From NCBI GenBank assembly GCA_964587815.1, contig CAZPMH010000008.1:30109-94108 (forward strand): DNA of 64,000 nucleotides, in the 5' to 3' direction. Each line of letters starts with the position of its first letter. Within the stretch, counting starts at the first letter, position 1. Under the pieces are notes generated by a model. It was not told where the DNA came from, ran no database searches, and was given only the letters and a program-made list of their open reading frames with translations. Below, in pieces: positions 33,326-42,457 of this stretch. Origin of the DNA: UBA1672 sp964587815. Its GTDB lineage: Bacteria > Pseudomonadota > Alphaproteobacteria > Micavibrionales > Micavibrionaceae. The position numbers and the translations under genes are program-made.

Positions 33326-35161
33326 TTATTCGTTGACCGGCGGCTGCTGGATCGCTTCGTAGATATCCGCAGATACACGTTCTACAGGGCCTGAATTGAG
33401 CGCCTCTTCGACAAGTAACGCTGTCAGCATCTCGCGGCGAAGCATTGATTCATAACGATCGCGTTGATGCATGATGGCGATTGCATCGAGCGACGCGCCG
33501 ATACGATCAACGTTTGCGGGCTTATCGTACAGGTTGGTGTAGAAGTTCGGGTGTTGATAAAGTTTTTTGGTCAACACTTCCATCTGCGCATAATAACTGG
33601 GGCGGTCACCAAGCATATCGTGGATTTGGTCATCCGTGAATGTTCCGAATTCGCGAATTAAGGACTTCATAAAGTTCCAGCCTGCGCCGGCTTCGACAGC
33701 CAGGCGTTGTGCATCTGATGTGATTGGTGCGCCTGTTCCATCTGTCTGGCGGGGGGCCGCTGCTGTTTTCATGCCCAGAATGCTTATGAATGAGCTATGG
33801 GCAACATTCATTTTTGAGGCAAAGCTTCTTGAGTCATAATGCGGTTCTAACTTCTCTTCGGCTTGCTCTGCGGGGAAGGAAGAAAATACGTTCGGGAAAT
33901 ATAAGTTTCGCGCAAGAGCAAATAAGTCTTCTTCGTCGGGGCTTAAGGTTCCGACATCCTGAACCATGTCAACGTCCAGCGTCAGTTCGCCGCCAAATGT
34001 TCTGTGGTAATCAACGTCCTTATTTCTACGTTCCAGATCTTCTGCTGCGCCGCCTGTTGCCGGGCACACACCGAACACTGATTGGCCAACATCGTTCGGG
34101 TCACAGTAGCTCTGAATATAATTACGCACCCTTGATGATTCGTCGACCTGCGGGCCGGATGCGGCAGATGAGTTTGATGTTCCGAGGTAGGCGTTCATCA
34201 ACATGCGGTTAAATGATGCTTTTACAAGCTCACCATGACTTTCCGCTGATGACAAGCCCCTTACGAATGTACCGATACGACACATTTGTTCACTTGGGTG
34301 ATAGTCTTTATGTGCGCGCGCCATGAGTTCTTGCAGCTTACGCTGTGTATCCAGTTGGATGCTGGCGTCGAAAAAACTTCCGATCATAAAGGTTTGAAGT
34401 ACCATGACCGCAGATAATTCTTCGGTCATTTGAAACAAGGACCGTGTCCATCGCGACCTGACATCCCCTATGCTTGCTCCACCGCCGCCGCCGAACAGGA
34501 ACACTTCCATTTTAGGGCCGCCTGTTGCGTCGCTCTCAATACCGAATTTCTGGAAGGCCAGCTCAATGTTCTCGTCGATATCAGGCATTTCGACGCCACC
34601 GCCCAGATCTTGGGGCATACGTGCATCAAGCTCGCCTTGGAACAGGCCAGACCAGTCTGCACTTAGTTTTTCAGATTGTTCGCCTTTTTTAATTGTAATA
34701 TCAGAGAATTCATCAAGGCCGGATACGGCAAATCCCAACTTTTTCTGACCGTCTTTCTTTGTGTTTAGCTGCACAATCATATCAAGTGCATCTTGCGCGC
34801 TACCGTTCTGAGTGGTGTCTTGTAGCGGGTTTAGCTTTTGCGATGCCTGTTCGTTGGACAGGCGCATGCTGAATTTTATGTCTTCTTTGTCTTCTGCTTC
34901 TTTTGGCAATGGCAAAGTAATTGTATTGTCCGCAGCGACCTTTTCTTCTTTTTCTGCGATAAGCTCGTTACCCGATAAGACGCGGTATTTTACCTTCGTG
35001 CCGCTTTGCAAATTGCTGAACTTGATGCCTTGCGCTTCGCTTTTCGCATCCTGCGCCAGCAGATAGAAACCGCCAAGGCCAATTGACGCAGCCATAATCG
35101 CGACTGCCGTGATGGCGATCTTTTTGTTTTTTGCTTGTTTTACTATACGTTTCATCATCAT
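33326..35161 (-). CDS. secreted Cys-containing T4BSS-linked paralog 5 (with extra N-terminal domain)
   Basis: This 611-residue protein is the last of five tandem paralogs. A signal anchor (about 10-33) is followed by a domain of about 150 residues not present in the others (beta-rich, Lys/Glu-rich), a Gly-rich loop (FGGGGGA) and then the shared core. The core carries SFFDASIQLDTQRKLQELMA, ARAHKDYHPSEQMC, SYCDPND, FALARNLY and PSYYAQMEVLTKKLYQ, ending near ALLVEEALN. The start at the three consecutive ATGs (35161) is 4 bases after the previous stop, so it is tightly coupled. The family is not recognised. Confidence 0.85.
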   Translation of the reverse strand: MMMKRIVKQAKNKKIAITAVAIMAASIGLGGFYLLAQDAKSEAQGIKFSNLQSGTKVKYRVLSGNELIAEKEEKVAADNTITLPLPKEAEDKEDIKFSMRLSNEQASQKLNPLQDTTQNGSAQDALDMIVQLNTKKDGQKKLGFAVSGLDEFSDITIKKGEQSEKLSADWSGLFQGELDARMPQDLGGGVEMPDIDENIELAFQKFGIESDATGGPKMEVFLFGGGGGASIGDVRSRWTRSLFQMTEELSAVMVLQTFMIGSFFDASIQLDTQRKLQELMARAHKDYHPSEQMCRIGTFVRGLSSAESHGELVKASFNRMLMNAYLGTSNSSAASGPQVDESSRVRNYIQSYCDPNDVGQSVFGVCPATGGAAEDLERRNKDVDYHRTFGGELTLDVDMVQDVGTLSPDEEDLFALARNLYFPNVFSSFPAEQAEEKLEPHYDSRSFASKMNVAHSSFISILGMKTAAAPRQTDGTGAPITSDAQRLAVEAGAGWNFMKSLIREFGTFTDDQIHDMLGDRPSYYAQMEVLTKKLYQHPNFYTNLYDKPANVDRIGASLDAIAIMHQRDRYESMLRREMLTALLVEEALNSGPVERVSADIYEAIQQPPVNE

Positions 35162-35165
35162 TCGT

Positions 35166-36545
35166 TTACTGCCTGAATATGCCCGAATTAATATCGGTTG
35201 CACGAATATTATCTTCAATTTCTCTTTGTAGTTGTTCGACGGCAAGCTCCAACAAGATGGACAGTGATGCTTCCGTTCTTAAATGACTTTTCAAAAGATC
35301 AAATTTTTGCATCAAGCCGATTGCCTGCATTGCAACGCCTTTTCTTTCGACGTTCGCGGGGCTTTCATACAAGTTCGTGTAGAAAAGTGAGCTTTGATAC
35401 GCCGTTTTCGTCAGCAATTCCATTTGCGCATCGTAACTTGGGTTTTCGCCCAAGAATTCTTCGATATAATCGTCGCCAAAGCCTATGTAGTCTCTTATTC
35501 CTAATTCTCTGAGATAGGCCTGAATAAATTCAATGGATGCGCCTGTACCTTCGGTTTTCAGGCCAACAATCGCGTTGTAGCTGTTTTCGGCAACTTTTGT
35601 TTTTGCCGTGGCCGCACGCACGTTCATAAGGGCCGTTTGCGCACCGCTGATATCGCCGTCGGGTCTGTTGCCCATCTTGTTCGGCGACATACGATCATAA
35701 ATTTCAAAACCGTATAGGTTATTAGCCAGCGCGAAAATATCCTCATCTGCCGTGTCGTCAATTTCTGTATCTGTCGGGTTATCGTCCGTCAAATCCGTTT
35801 GAACGGTTTTCGGGCTCCACAATGTTCTTTCATAGTTAATGTCTGCATTGATACGTGCGCGGTCATTTGCGTTCAATGCGTTTGCCGCAGCCATACTGCC
35901 GTAACAGATGACGGCCATGCTGCCGTTGTTGTCATGCGGATTACAGTAGGTTGTTGAGAACTGTCTGAAGCGTGCGACGATATCATCCTCTGATCCGCCT
36001 GCTGCTGCGACACCTGTGTTCCCTAAGAAGCGTGCGGTTGAACGCCTTGTCAGAATAAGTGACGCCGCCTCACCTTTTCTTTCGGTTGCAGCCAAGCCCA
36101 TAACACGTGTACCGAATTCACACATGCCTGTTGTCGGCATATAATCTTTCGTTGCGCGGGCATGTAATTTTTGGAGAACACGTTGTGTCTCAAGCTGCTG
36201 TTGTGCGTCCATGAATTGACCGATCATCGTCACCTGCAGCGTGCCGACGGCGGCAAATTGCGTACCCGTTTGCATAAAGAGCGGGAGCATGTGTTGCTGC
36301 CAGAATGTCCAGTCGAACCAAGTGATTTGGTGGATTAGGATATTAATGAACAGGTGCAGGTCGATTTCGATCAAGTCCTGAATCCAGTTTGTGATGTCAG
36401 TAGATATGACAGAGCTGATACAGGAACAGCAACTACAACACGCGGCCTGTGCCGGTGTTGGATTTACTGTTACCATTGTCACTGTTGTCGTCGAAAAAAC
36501 GAGCATCAGAGCAATAAATCTGATCAATTTCTTCATTTTTCTCAT
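35166..36545 (-). CDS. secreted Cys-rich T4BSS-linked paralog 4
   Basis: This 459-residue protein has an N-terminal signal sequence (about 5-35) followed at once by a cluster of five Cys (36, 37, 39, 40, 42). A hydrophobic/amphipathic region (about 50-110) leads to the shared core: QFMDAQQQLETQRVLQKLHA, ATKDYMPTTGMCEFGT, TYCNPHDN, DIFALANNLYG, NAIVGLKTEGT, NPSYDAQMELLTKTAYQ and YTNLYESPANVERKGVAMQA. The function is unknown. The core is mostly helical and resembles in layout the coiled helices of VirB5-type minor pilins, which is only a structural guess. Confidence 0.85.
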   Translation of the reverse strand: MRKMKKLIRFIALMLVFSTTTVTMVTVNPTPAQAACCSCCSCISSVISTDITNWIQDLIEIDLHLFINILIHQITWFDWTFWQQHMLPLFMQTGTQFAAVGTLQVTMIGQFMDAQQQLETQRVLQKLHARATKDYMPTTGMCEFGTRVMGLAATERKGEAASLILTRRSTARFLGNTGVAAAGGSEDDIVARFRQFSTTYCNPHDNNGSMAVICYGSMAAANALNANDRARINADINYERTLWSPKTVQTDLTDDNPTDTEIDDTADEDIFALANNLYGFEIYDRMSPNKMGNRPDGDISGAQTALMNVRAATAKTKVAENSYNAIVGLKTEGTGASIEFIQAYLRELGIRDYIGFGDDYIEEFLGENPSYDAQMELLTKTAYQSSLFYTNLYESPANVERKGVAMQAIGLMQKFDLLKSHLRTEASLSILLELAVEQLQREIEDNIRATDINSGIFRQ

Positions 36546-36589
36546 TTTACAGTCTACTTATCCTATCACATTATATACTTTTCAGTATT

Positions 36590-37993
36590 TTAAAGCCCTT
36601 TAATTGCATCTTCGATTTCTGATTGCAGATTAGAGATCGCAATTTCAAGCAAGATTGACATTGAGGCCTCGTCACGCAAAGAGCTTTTCAAGACATCAAA
36701 TTTCTGCATCAAATTAATTGCCTGAAGGGCCACGGTTTTTCTTTCGATGTTTGCGGGCTTATCATAAAGGCTTGTATAAAAGTCCGGATTTTGGAACATC
36801 TTTTTCGTGATCACTTCCATCTGTGCGTGATAACTGGGATGTTCGCCCAAAATTTGTAGAATTTCATCTTGCGTATCGCCGTCGCCGTTCGAGTCTGTCA
36901 CGCCTAATTCACGGAGGATGTGCTCCATGTAAATACGTGCGCTTGCAACGTCTGTTACGCCGCCAGGGCCCGGTGTATCAGGTTCGATATAGCCCTGCGA
37001 TTTCATTGCGGCGATTGCATAAAGGCTGTTCTCGGCAACACTTCTTTTCGCGACAACCGAGCGCATGTCCATATATGCACGCTGCATCAGGCTGAGGCGG
37101 TTGTCGTCAAAATTTCTCAAACCGAGAGACGGAGGTCTTGGCATATTATAGTGACCGAACAGATTTGACGCCAAGGCCAGAATGTTTTCCTCGTCTATAT
37201 TGTCGATTGTTCCGTCTGATATGACCTGATTTGTAAAGTCAATTTTCAGGTTGTTAGCGCCCTCAACCAAAGATACGTAGTCAATATCCTTGTCGATTTT
37301 TGCGCGCTGCTCTTCCGTTAAAACGTTTGTTGCCCAATCCAAGTCCGTACAGACAGCGGCGAGAGCGGATGCACGGTCTTGTGAATTACAGAAGTTTTGT
37401 CTGAAATGTTCGATTCTGTTGTCTTGGATAATGCCCGCGCCATACTTACCTGATGTTTCAGACTTCCCGAGCTGTCGATCAAGAGACCTTTGCGCCAAAA
37501 CATTCGAAACGATTTCAGTTTTGAATTCTGTTGCGGCCAAGCTTTTCATAACCGAACCGAATTCACACATTCCGATACTTGGATGATAATCTTTATGTGC
37601 TCTTGCTGTGAGTTCCTGCAGCTTTCTTTGTGCTGCCAGTTGGTTTTCAGCGTCGAAGAATGTTCCGACGATCATGGCTTGTTGTATGGCAATGGCCGTG
37701 AACTGATCGGCCATGTCGAACATGACAGGCAACACGCTTTGATTCCACAGCTCGTCTAGTAAAAATTCCTGAAGCTCGAAGAACTCTTGCTCAATTCTTT
37801 CATCAAAGTTGTCTTCTGATTCCTGCCAGACATTTGGGTCAAGGTCATTAACTTCAGAAGCACAATCCTTACAAAATGCGTGCGCTTGATTGGGAATAAA
37901 GAAGAATGCGCATAAAGAAAGACATGCGAAAGCAACATAAAACTTTGCTTTTATGCTTAGATTTCCGTTTGTTATTTTCGCTCTTTCTTTCAT
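36590..37993 (-). CDS. secreted Cys-containing T4BSS-linked paralog 3
   Basis: This 467-residue protein has a signal peptide (about 17-39, ending NQAHA) with a CxxC pair just after (C41, C44). The family core follows: TFFDAENQLAAQRKLQELTA, RAHKDYHPSIGMCEFGS, NFCNSQDRASALAAVC, NILALASNLFG, KRSVAENSLYAIAAMKSQG, HPSYHAQMEVITKKMFQ, FYTSLYDKPANIERKTVALQA and the helical end LRDEASMSILLEIAISNLQ. It lies 44 bases before paralog 4. The function is unknown. Confidence 0.85.
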   Translation of the reverse strand: MKERAKITNGNLSIKAKFYVAFACLSLCAFFFIPNQAHAFCKDCASEVNDLDPNVWQESEDNFDERIEQEFFELQEFLLDELWNQSVLPVMFDMADQFTAIAIQQAMIVGTFFDAENQLAAQRKLQELTARAHKDYHPSIGMCEFGSVMKSLAATEFKTEIVSNVLAQRSLDRQLGKSETSGKYGAGIIQDNRIEHFRQNFCNSQDRASALAAVCTDLDWATNVLTEEQRAKIDKDIDYVSLVEGANNLKIDFTNQVISDGTIDNIDEENILALASNLFGHYNMPRPPSLGLRNFDDNRLSLMQRAYMDMRSVVAKRSVAENSLYAIAAMKSQGYIEPDTPGPGGVTDVASARIYMEHILRELGVTDSNGDGDTQDEILQILGEHPSYHAQMEVITKKMFQNPDFYTSLYDKPANIERKTVALQAINLMQKFDVLKSSLRDEASMSILLEIAISNLQSEIEDAIKGL

Positions 37994-38017
37994 ATCGTCA
38001 CTTAAATTCTCAGACCG

Positions 38018-39412
38018 TTATTGTATCGGTTCAACTTCTAAAAGTTTGCTTATGTTTCTTCTGTCGTTGCTAAGGCGACTGGACAGAAGTACGGACAGAA
38101 CCATTTCTTGTCTTAGTTCGCTTTCAAATAATGCGCGATCGACCATAAGCTCAATCGCTTTCATGGCCGCGCTCTTTCTTTTGATGTTTGCAGGCTTATC
38201 ATAAAGGTCAGCATAGAAATCAGGGTTTTGGTAGATTTTCTTGCTGAGATATTCGAGCTGTGCGTAATAACTCGGGTTTGTGCCCATGATTTCATAGATT
38301 TCATCAGCGGGTGTTCCTGTCGGCGCTAATTCTTGTATCAAAGACGCCATGAATGTTCCTGTCTGCGCGGTTGCAGGGTCTTCGCTCGCCGTTTTCATCG
38401 ATACGATTGCATTGAATGTATGCTCGGCGACATTACGTTTTGCAATCGTGCTTCTGATGCTTAACCACCAGTTTTGAATCTTGGGGTTTCCGGCCATTCC
38501 GGACAAGTTAAATGTCCGCGTCATAAGCGTATTTCCGTAAAGGTTGTTTGACATGGCAATAATGTCTTCTTCGTTCGCTTCGACGTCTAAATCTGTGAAG
38601 TCAACGTTCAAGGTTCTTGCCTGATCAATAAGGCGCGTGTAATCGACATCAAGGTTTACGCGTCGTCTGTCATAGGCACCTGCGCGTGGTGATCCGCCCT
38701 GACCGTCATGGTCACACGCAAAATCAAGACCTGTTCCGGCCTGTGTCCAGCCATTGTCACGGATGTCACAATGTGCGGTTACAAACTTATTCCATCTGGC
38801 TTCCTGATCTTCGGCGATGCTTATCGCAGACGCTGTTCCGGCCGTACCGAGCTGCCTGCCTAATGATCTTTGCGATAGAGCAAGTGCGTTTAGCCTTGCC
38901 TGATTTTCAGATGATGCCAAGCTGCGCGCGCTTGTTCCGAAATAACAAAAACTTTCACTCGGGTGATAATCCCGATGCGCTTCGGCTTGCAGCTCGAAAT
39001 AGAGGCGCGTTGTTTTTATCTGTTGCCTTGCGTCAAAGAACGCACCGACCATTTCCATTTGGTACATGCCGTAAGCGCCCAAGAATTCTGTTAATTCTGC
39101 TAAACCCCGCACCCAGTAATCTTCAAAGAACTCCTCAACAATCCACTCTTCGTGATCTTCGATACGGTCTTCAATGACGCCTTCGATAAGATCGTTGAAA
39201 ATGAATTCCTGAATAATTTCAGTGATCAAGCCTGTGATGAATGTGTCGATGATAAAACAGCTGATACATGGAATACAAAAACCGAACGCCTCAGCCTCTT
39301 TTTGTCGTGCCGTCATGGTGAATATTGACGCAGACACGATTGCAACGCAGAGCCCTGCCAGCAGGAGCTTTCTGTTCATGTTTACTGTATTTTTTGCCAG
39401 TTTTCTTAGCAT
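38018..39412 (-). CDS. secreted Cys-containing T4BSS-linked paralog 2
   Basis: This 464-residue protein has a signal anchor (about 14-36) followed by CxxCxxC (46, 49, 52) and a strongly amphipathic acidic/hydrophobic stretch to about 110. The core follows: AFFDARQQIKTTRLYFELQA, EAHRDYHPSESFCYFGT, AHCDIRDN, DIIAMSNNLYG, KRNVAEHTFNAIVSMK, NPSYYAQLEYLSKKIYQ, FYADLYDKPANIKRKSAAMKA and LRQEMVLSVLLSSRLS. TGTGAGAAA precedes the ATG. It lies 24 bases before paralog 3. The function is unknown. Confidence 0.85.
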   Translation of the reverse strand: MLRKLAKNTVNMNRKLLLAGLCVAIVSASIFTMTARQKEAEAFGFCIPCISCFIIDTFITGLITEIIQEFIFNDLIEGVIEDRIEDHEEWIVEEFFEDYWVRGLAELTEFLGAYGMYQMEMVGAFFDARQQIKTTRLYFELQAEAHRDYHPSESFCYFGTSARSLASSENQARLNALALSQRSLGRQLGTAGTASAISIAEDQEARWNKFVTAHCDIRDNGWTQAGTGLDFACDHDGQGGSPRAGAYDRRRVNLDVDYTRLIDQARTLNVDFTDLDVEANEEDIIAMSNNLYGNTLMTRTFNLSGMAGNPKIQNWWLSIRSTIAKRNVAEHTFNAIVSMKTASEDPATAQTGTFMASLIQELAPTGTPADEIYEIMGTNPSYYAQLEYLSKKIYQNPDFYADLYDKPANIKRKSAAMKAIELMVDRALFESELRQEMVLSVLLSSRLSNDRRNISKLLEVEPIQ

Positions 39413-39454
39413 TTTCTCACATTAGTGTTTGTAATATCTGTATTCATTTTTAAC

Positions 39455-41107
39455 TTATCTGGTTGTTCCGCGCCCTTCCGAGATAACAGCACCGCTGTTC
39501 GCGCCCCTTTGAGTCGCACGCAATTCTGTCGCCAAGAGCACAGAGACGGACATCTCACGGCGCAGTTGGCTTTCATAAATTTCACGATCCAACATCAACT
39601 CAATCGCCTGCATTGCGACCTTTTTACGCGTTACGTTTGCCGGCGTATCATAAAGATGCGCATAAAAATCAGGATTTTGATAGATTCGCTTCGCCATAAC
39701 CTCAAGCTGCGAATAGTAGCTTGGCGCATAGCCGATCAGGTCAAAAATGTTACCACCGTCTTCGTCGCTTCCGGAAACAGGCGGATCTGCAGGCAAAAGC
39801 TCGTTTACGATTGCGGCAAGGTAGCGCTGTGCCTGACGTCCCTCCAAATCTTCATAATCACCGCCGGGATCAGGCTCCAAAAAGCCGCCAATGATATCAT
39901 TGAAGTGCGTTCTTGATGTTCCCACCGACTTCAAGCCGACGATCGAATTAAAACTTGTTTGTGCAACACTTCGCTTTGCAGCGATAGCCCTGAGTGAAAG
40001 ATATATTTTCTTACCATCAACCGTGTTCATAGCACCGCGGGCAACGTTACGAGTCAGAACTCGGTTTCCGTAGAGGTTACGCGACATTGCGATCACATCC
40101 TCCTCCTCGCCGGGCTGACGATTAACACCAATTCCGACCATCCCGCCGGCAGCGCCCAAAAGCGTGTTAATTTCCGGGTTTTCTGTTCCCAGATAATCAT
40201 TCGTAAAGTCAACGTCCAAGGTTCTTGGATTGTCGACGAGGCGGGTATAATTGATGTCTCTGTTCATGCGCTTCGGATCACGCGCACCGCCCATGGGGTT
40301 TGGCATTTCACCGGGAATGAATCCGGCAATACTTCCGCCGACAAAGGCAAGCAAAGCCTCGTCATGGTCACATGCATAATAAAGGCCTGTTTCAAGCGGA
40401 ACCACAATTTCCGGCACAGTTGTTCCGGTTGTGAAAACATCTTTACGATAGAAATTGTTATCACGCGGATCACAATATGTTCTGGTGAATTGCGTCCATC
40501 TCGACTTGTAATCATCCGCAACCGATATCGCGCCCGGCGTTCCGGTTGCGCCAAGCTGTCTGTTTACAGCTGCGACGGACAAAGCACGGCTGTTGAAGCC
40601 CGCCCGACTGTCTGCGCCCGCCATGTTTGTAACGTTTGACCCGAATGCGCAAAAACTATGACTCGGTCTGTAGTCCTTGTGCGCTTCAAGCTGCAATTCA
40701 CGCAGAAGGCGCTGCGAGTCAAGCTGGGTTTGCGCATCGATGAATGATCCGATTATCTCTGTATACTGCATTGCCACAGCCGCCATCTGGGTGGCCATCG
40801 CCGCCGTGGCCTCGACAATTTCGTTGATGTAGATTTCTTCCATCCAACGCTCAAACTCTGCCAAGTCAGCATCAAATTCGTCTTTTGTGTTTTCTCGCAA
40901 CTCTTCCTGGTACTGATTCACCAAATCTTCAGCTTCGCTACAGTCACTGTCACGGCAACCACAACATGCGAAGGCAGGCTGCTTCACAGCAACGTATGAT
41001 AGCGTCACACCAAAAGAGGAAAGCGCGACAAAGCACAACGCGGCCCCTCGCACAGCTTTTAAAGCTACATCTTTAATTGGTGTCTCTTCCTTGTTTTTAT
41101 ATCGCAT
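39455..41107 (-). CDS. secreted Cys-rich T4BSS-linked paralog 1 (operon head)
   Basis: This 550-residue protein is the first gene of the operon. A hydrophobic segment (about 18-44) is followed by Cys 48, 49, 51 and 56. A helical region then leads to the core: SFIDAQTQLDSQRLLRELQL, EAHKDYRPSHSFCAFGS, TYCDPRDN, DVIAMSRNLYG, KRSVAQTSFNSIVGLKSVG, APSYYSQLEVMAKRIYQ, FYAHLYDTPANVTRKKVAMQA and LRREMSVSVLLATEL. It has extra loops (about 230-275 and 310-335). ATG 41107 has AGAG six bases upstream; ATG 41137 is an alternative. It is divergent from icmL across an AT-rich region. Confidence 0.84.
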   Translation of the reverse strand: MRYKNKEETPIKDVALKAVRGAALCFVALSSFGVTLSYVAVKQPAFACCGCRDSDCSEAEDLVNQYQEELRENTKDEFDADLAEFERWMEEIYINEIVEATAAMATQMAAVAMQYTEIIGSFIDAQTQLDSQRLLRELQLEAHKDYRPSHSFCAFGSNVTNMAGADSRAGFNSRALSVAAVNRQLGATGTPGAISVADDYKSRWTQFTRTYCDPRDNNFYRKDVFTTGTTVPEIVVPLETGLYYACDHDEALLAFVGGSIAGFIPGEMPNPMGGARDPKRMNRDINYTRLVDNPRTLDVDFTNDYLGTENPEINTLLGAAGGMVGIGVNRQPGEEEDVIAMSRNLYGNRVLTRNVARGAMNTVDGKKIYLSLRAIAAKRSVAQTSFNSIVGLKSVGTSRTHFNDIIGGFLEPDPGGDYEDLEGRQAQRYLAAIVNELLPADPPVSGSDEDGGNIFDLIGYAPSYYSQLEVMAKRIYQNPDFYAHLYDTPANVTRKKVAMQAIELMLDREIYESQLRREMSVSVLLATELRATQRGANSGAVISEGRGTTR

Positions 41108-41376
41108 GCGGTACTCTAAAAATAAATTTAAGACCATCAGATTGCTTCATTTAAGGAAAATTATCAATTCTTTTTCAAGAAAATAATGTTCCTCTAATAC
41201 ACAATATTTATAACGTTACCACAAAAGCGTACGCAAACGCACAGAAATATTTACCAAAAATTATCTTATTTTTATTATTACAACGTTGTGTTCAATTTTT
41301 TTTTGATACAAAGTGTGATATAAGTTATGCACGAAATAATATCTCAATATTACTTACCTTAGGATCGATTAATTTA
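41108..41376. promoter_or_regulatory. divergent AT-rich promoter region
   Basis: This very A/T-rich spacer separates the five-paralog operon (minus) from icmL (plus) and must hold both promoters. The sharing of one control region supports co-regulation of the paralogs with the secretion machine. I could not assign exact -35/-10 boxes. Confidence 0.5.
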
Positions 41377-42087
41377 ATGCTGAAGAAAAAAGAAAAGAAA
41401 ACACTGCTGTCCACCGGCTCGACTGAGGCGCAACAAAATGCCGCACCAGAAGAAGTGAAAGAAGACGTCTCCGGCCTTGGCGCTGTTGTTATTCGTAACG
41501 AGTTTTATCGCGACGGTTATCGCAGCCTTTTGAAAATTACACTTATACAAACCGTTGTGATTTTAGGCCTTGTTGCGGCGATGTACTATATTATTCAGGT
41601 CAACCAGCCGAAAAATCTTTATTTTGCTACGACAGAAGACGGACGCCTTGTTCCTATGGTTCCACTCAGCCAACCCAACCTGAGCACACCCGCGCTTATG
41701 TCCTGGGTTGCACAAGCGACAACTGAGGTTATGACATTCGGCTTTAACGATTATCGTCGCCGCTTGCAGGAATCGTCTCGAAACTTTACGAAGCGCGGCT
41801 GGGAGAGTTTTACACAAGCGCTGCAGCGATCAAGAATTATTGAGGTGGTTGAGGTGAACCAGCAAATCATCACCACCGTGCCGCGAGGCGCACCCATCTT
41901 GGAGGATGAAGGCCTTGTCGCCGGGCGATATCAATGGCGAGTCAAGATTCCTTTGGTTCTGACATACAGATCCGGATCAAAGGCCAGCAATACGAATCTG
42001 CTCGTTACGGTAGTGGTGGTTCGCGTTCCGCGCCTTGAAAGCCCCAACGGCGTAGGCATTGAACAATGGATTGCCGTATCGAATTAA
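41377..42087 (+). CDS. icmL: IcmL/DotI-like T4BSS inner-membrane protein
   Basis: The 236-residue protein has a cytoplasmic N-terminus with the IcmL motif VVIRNEFYRDGYRSLLKI, one transmembrane helix (about 53-73) and a periplasmic VirB8-like domain (about 85-235: MSWVAQATTEVMTFGFNDYRRRLQ ... WESFTQALQRSRI ... WRVKIPLVLTYRSG). DotI forms the inner-membrane core with DotJ. A terminator follows, so it is separated from icmK transcription. Confidence 0.92.
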   Translation: MLKKKEKKTLLSTGSTEAQQNAAPEEVKEDVSGLGAVVIRNEFYRDGYRSLLKITLIQTVVILGLVAAMYYIIQVNQPKNLYFATTEDGRLVPMVPLSQPNLSTPALMSWVAQATTEVMTFGFNDYRRRLQESSRNFTKRGWESFTQALQRSRIIEVVEVNQQIITTVPRGAPILEDEGLVAGRYQWRVKIPLVLTYRSGSKASNTNLLVTVVVVRVPRLESPNGVGIEQWIAVSN

Positions 42088-42110
42088 GCAAGACATGACA
42101 AAAATAAGCC

Positions 42111-42139
42111 AAACCCCCGAATAAAACTCGGGGGTTTTT
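42111..42139 (+). terminator. Rho-independent terminator after icmL
   Basis: This is a perfect 10-bp stem AAACCCCCGA / TCGGGGGTTT with a 7-base loop followed by T5 including the stem end. It lies 23 bases after the icmL stop. Confidence 0.92.
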
Positions 42140-42457
42140 CTTTGCTTTAGAATATGTCAGCACATAAATATACACTTTATGCGCCCCGCCCTCACGAGCT
42201 CGCTTGCGCCAGCGATGATTAAAGCATGTGTCCACTGCCGCCACTTTCTGCAATTCCAAAACGGCGCAAACCGTAACTTAATGCACCTACACAAGCTCGC
42301 TGAACCTTACTCAGCAACGGCTTGCAAAAGCACCGCGCCGCGCTTACCCATTGCTTTACAAAAGTTTTTTTACGAAATTGCTTTTAAATGCGTGACTTTT
42401 AAAATTATTTAATGTAAATTCACAATTGACTTTAGAGTATCTTTACAAGTGAGATTC
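42140..42457. other. intergenic region upstream of icmK, no gene seen
   Basis: The first 200 bases are G/C-rich with no coding frame that I trust (a 77-codon frame at 42179-42412 lacks a ribosome site and family features). The last 100 bases are AT-rich and should hold the promoter of icmK-icmE and the genes downstream. Confidence 0.5.

Noticed and set aside
42179..42412. Possible 77-codon gene between icmL and icmK
   Set aside because: No ribosome site, no recognisable protein features, and composition unlike neighbouring genes; treated as non-coding.
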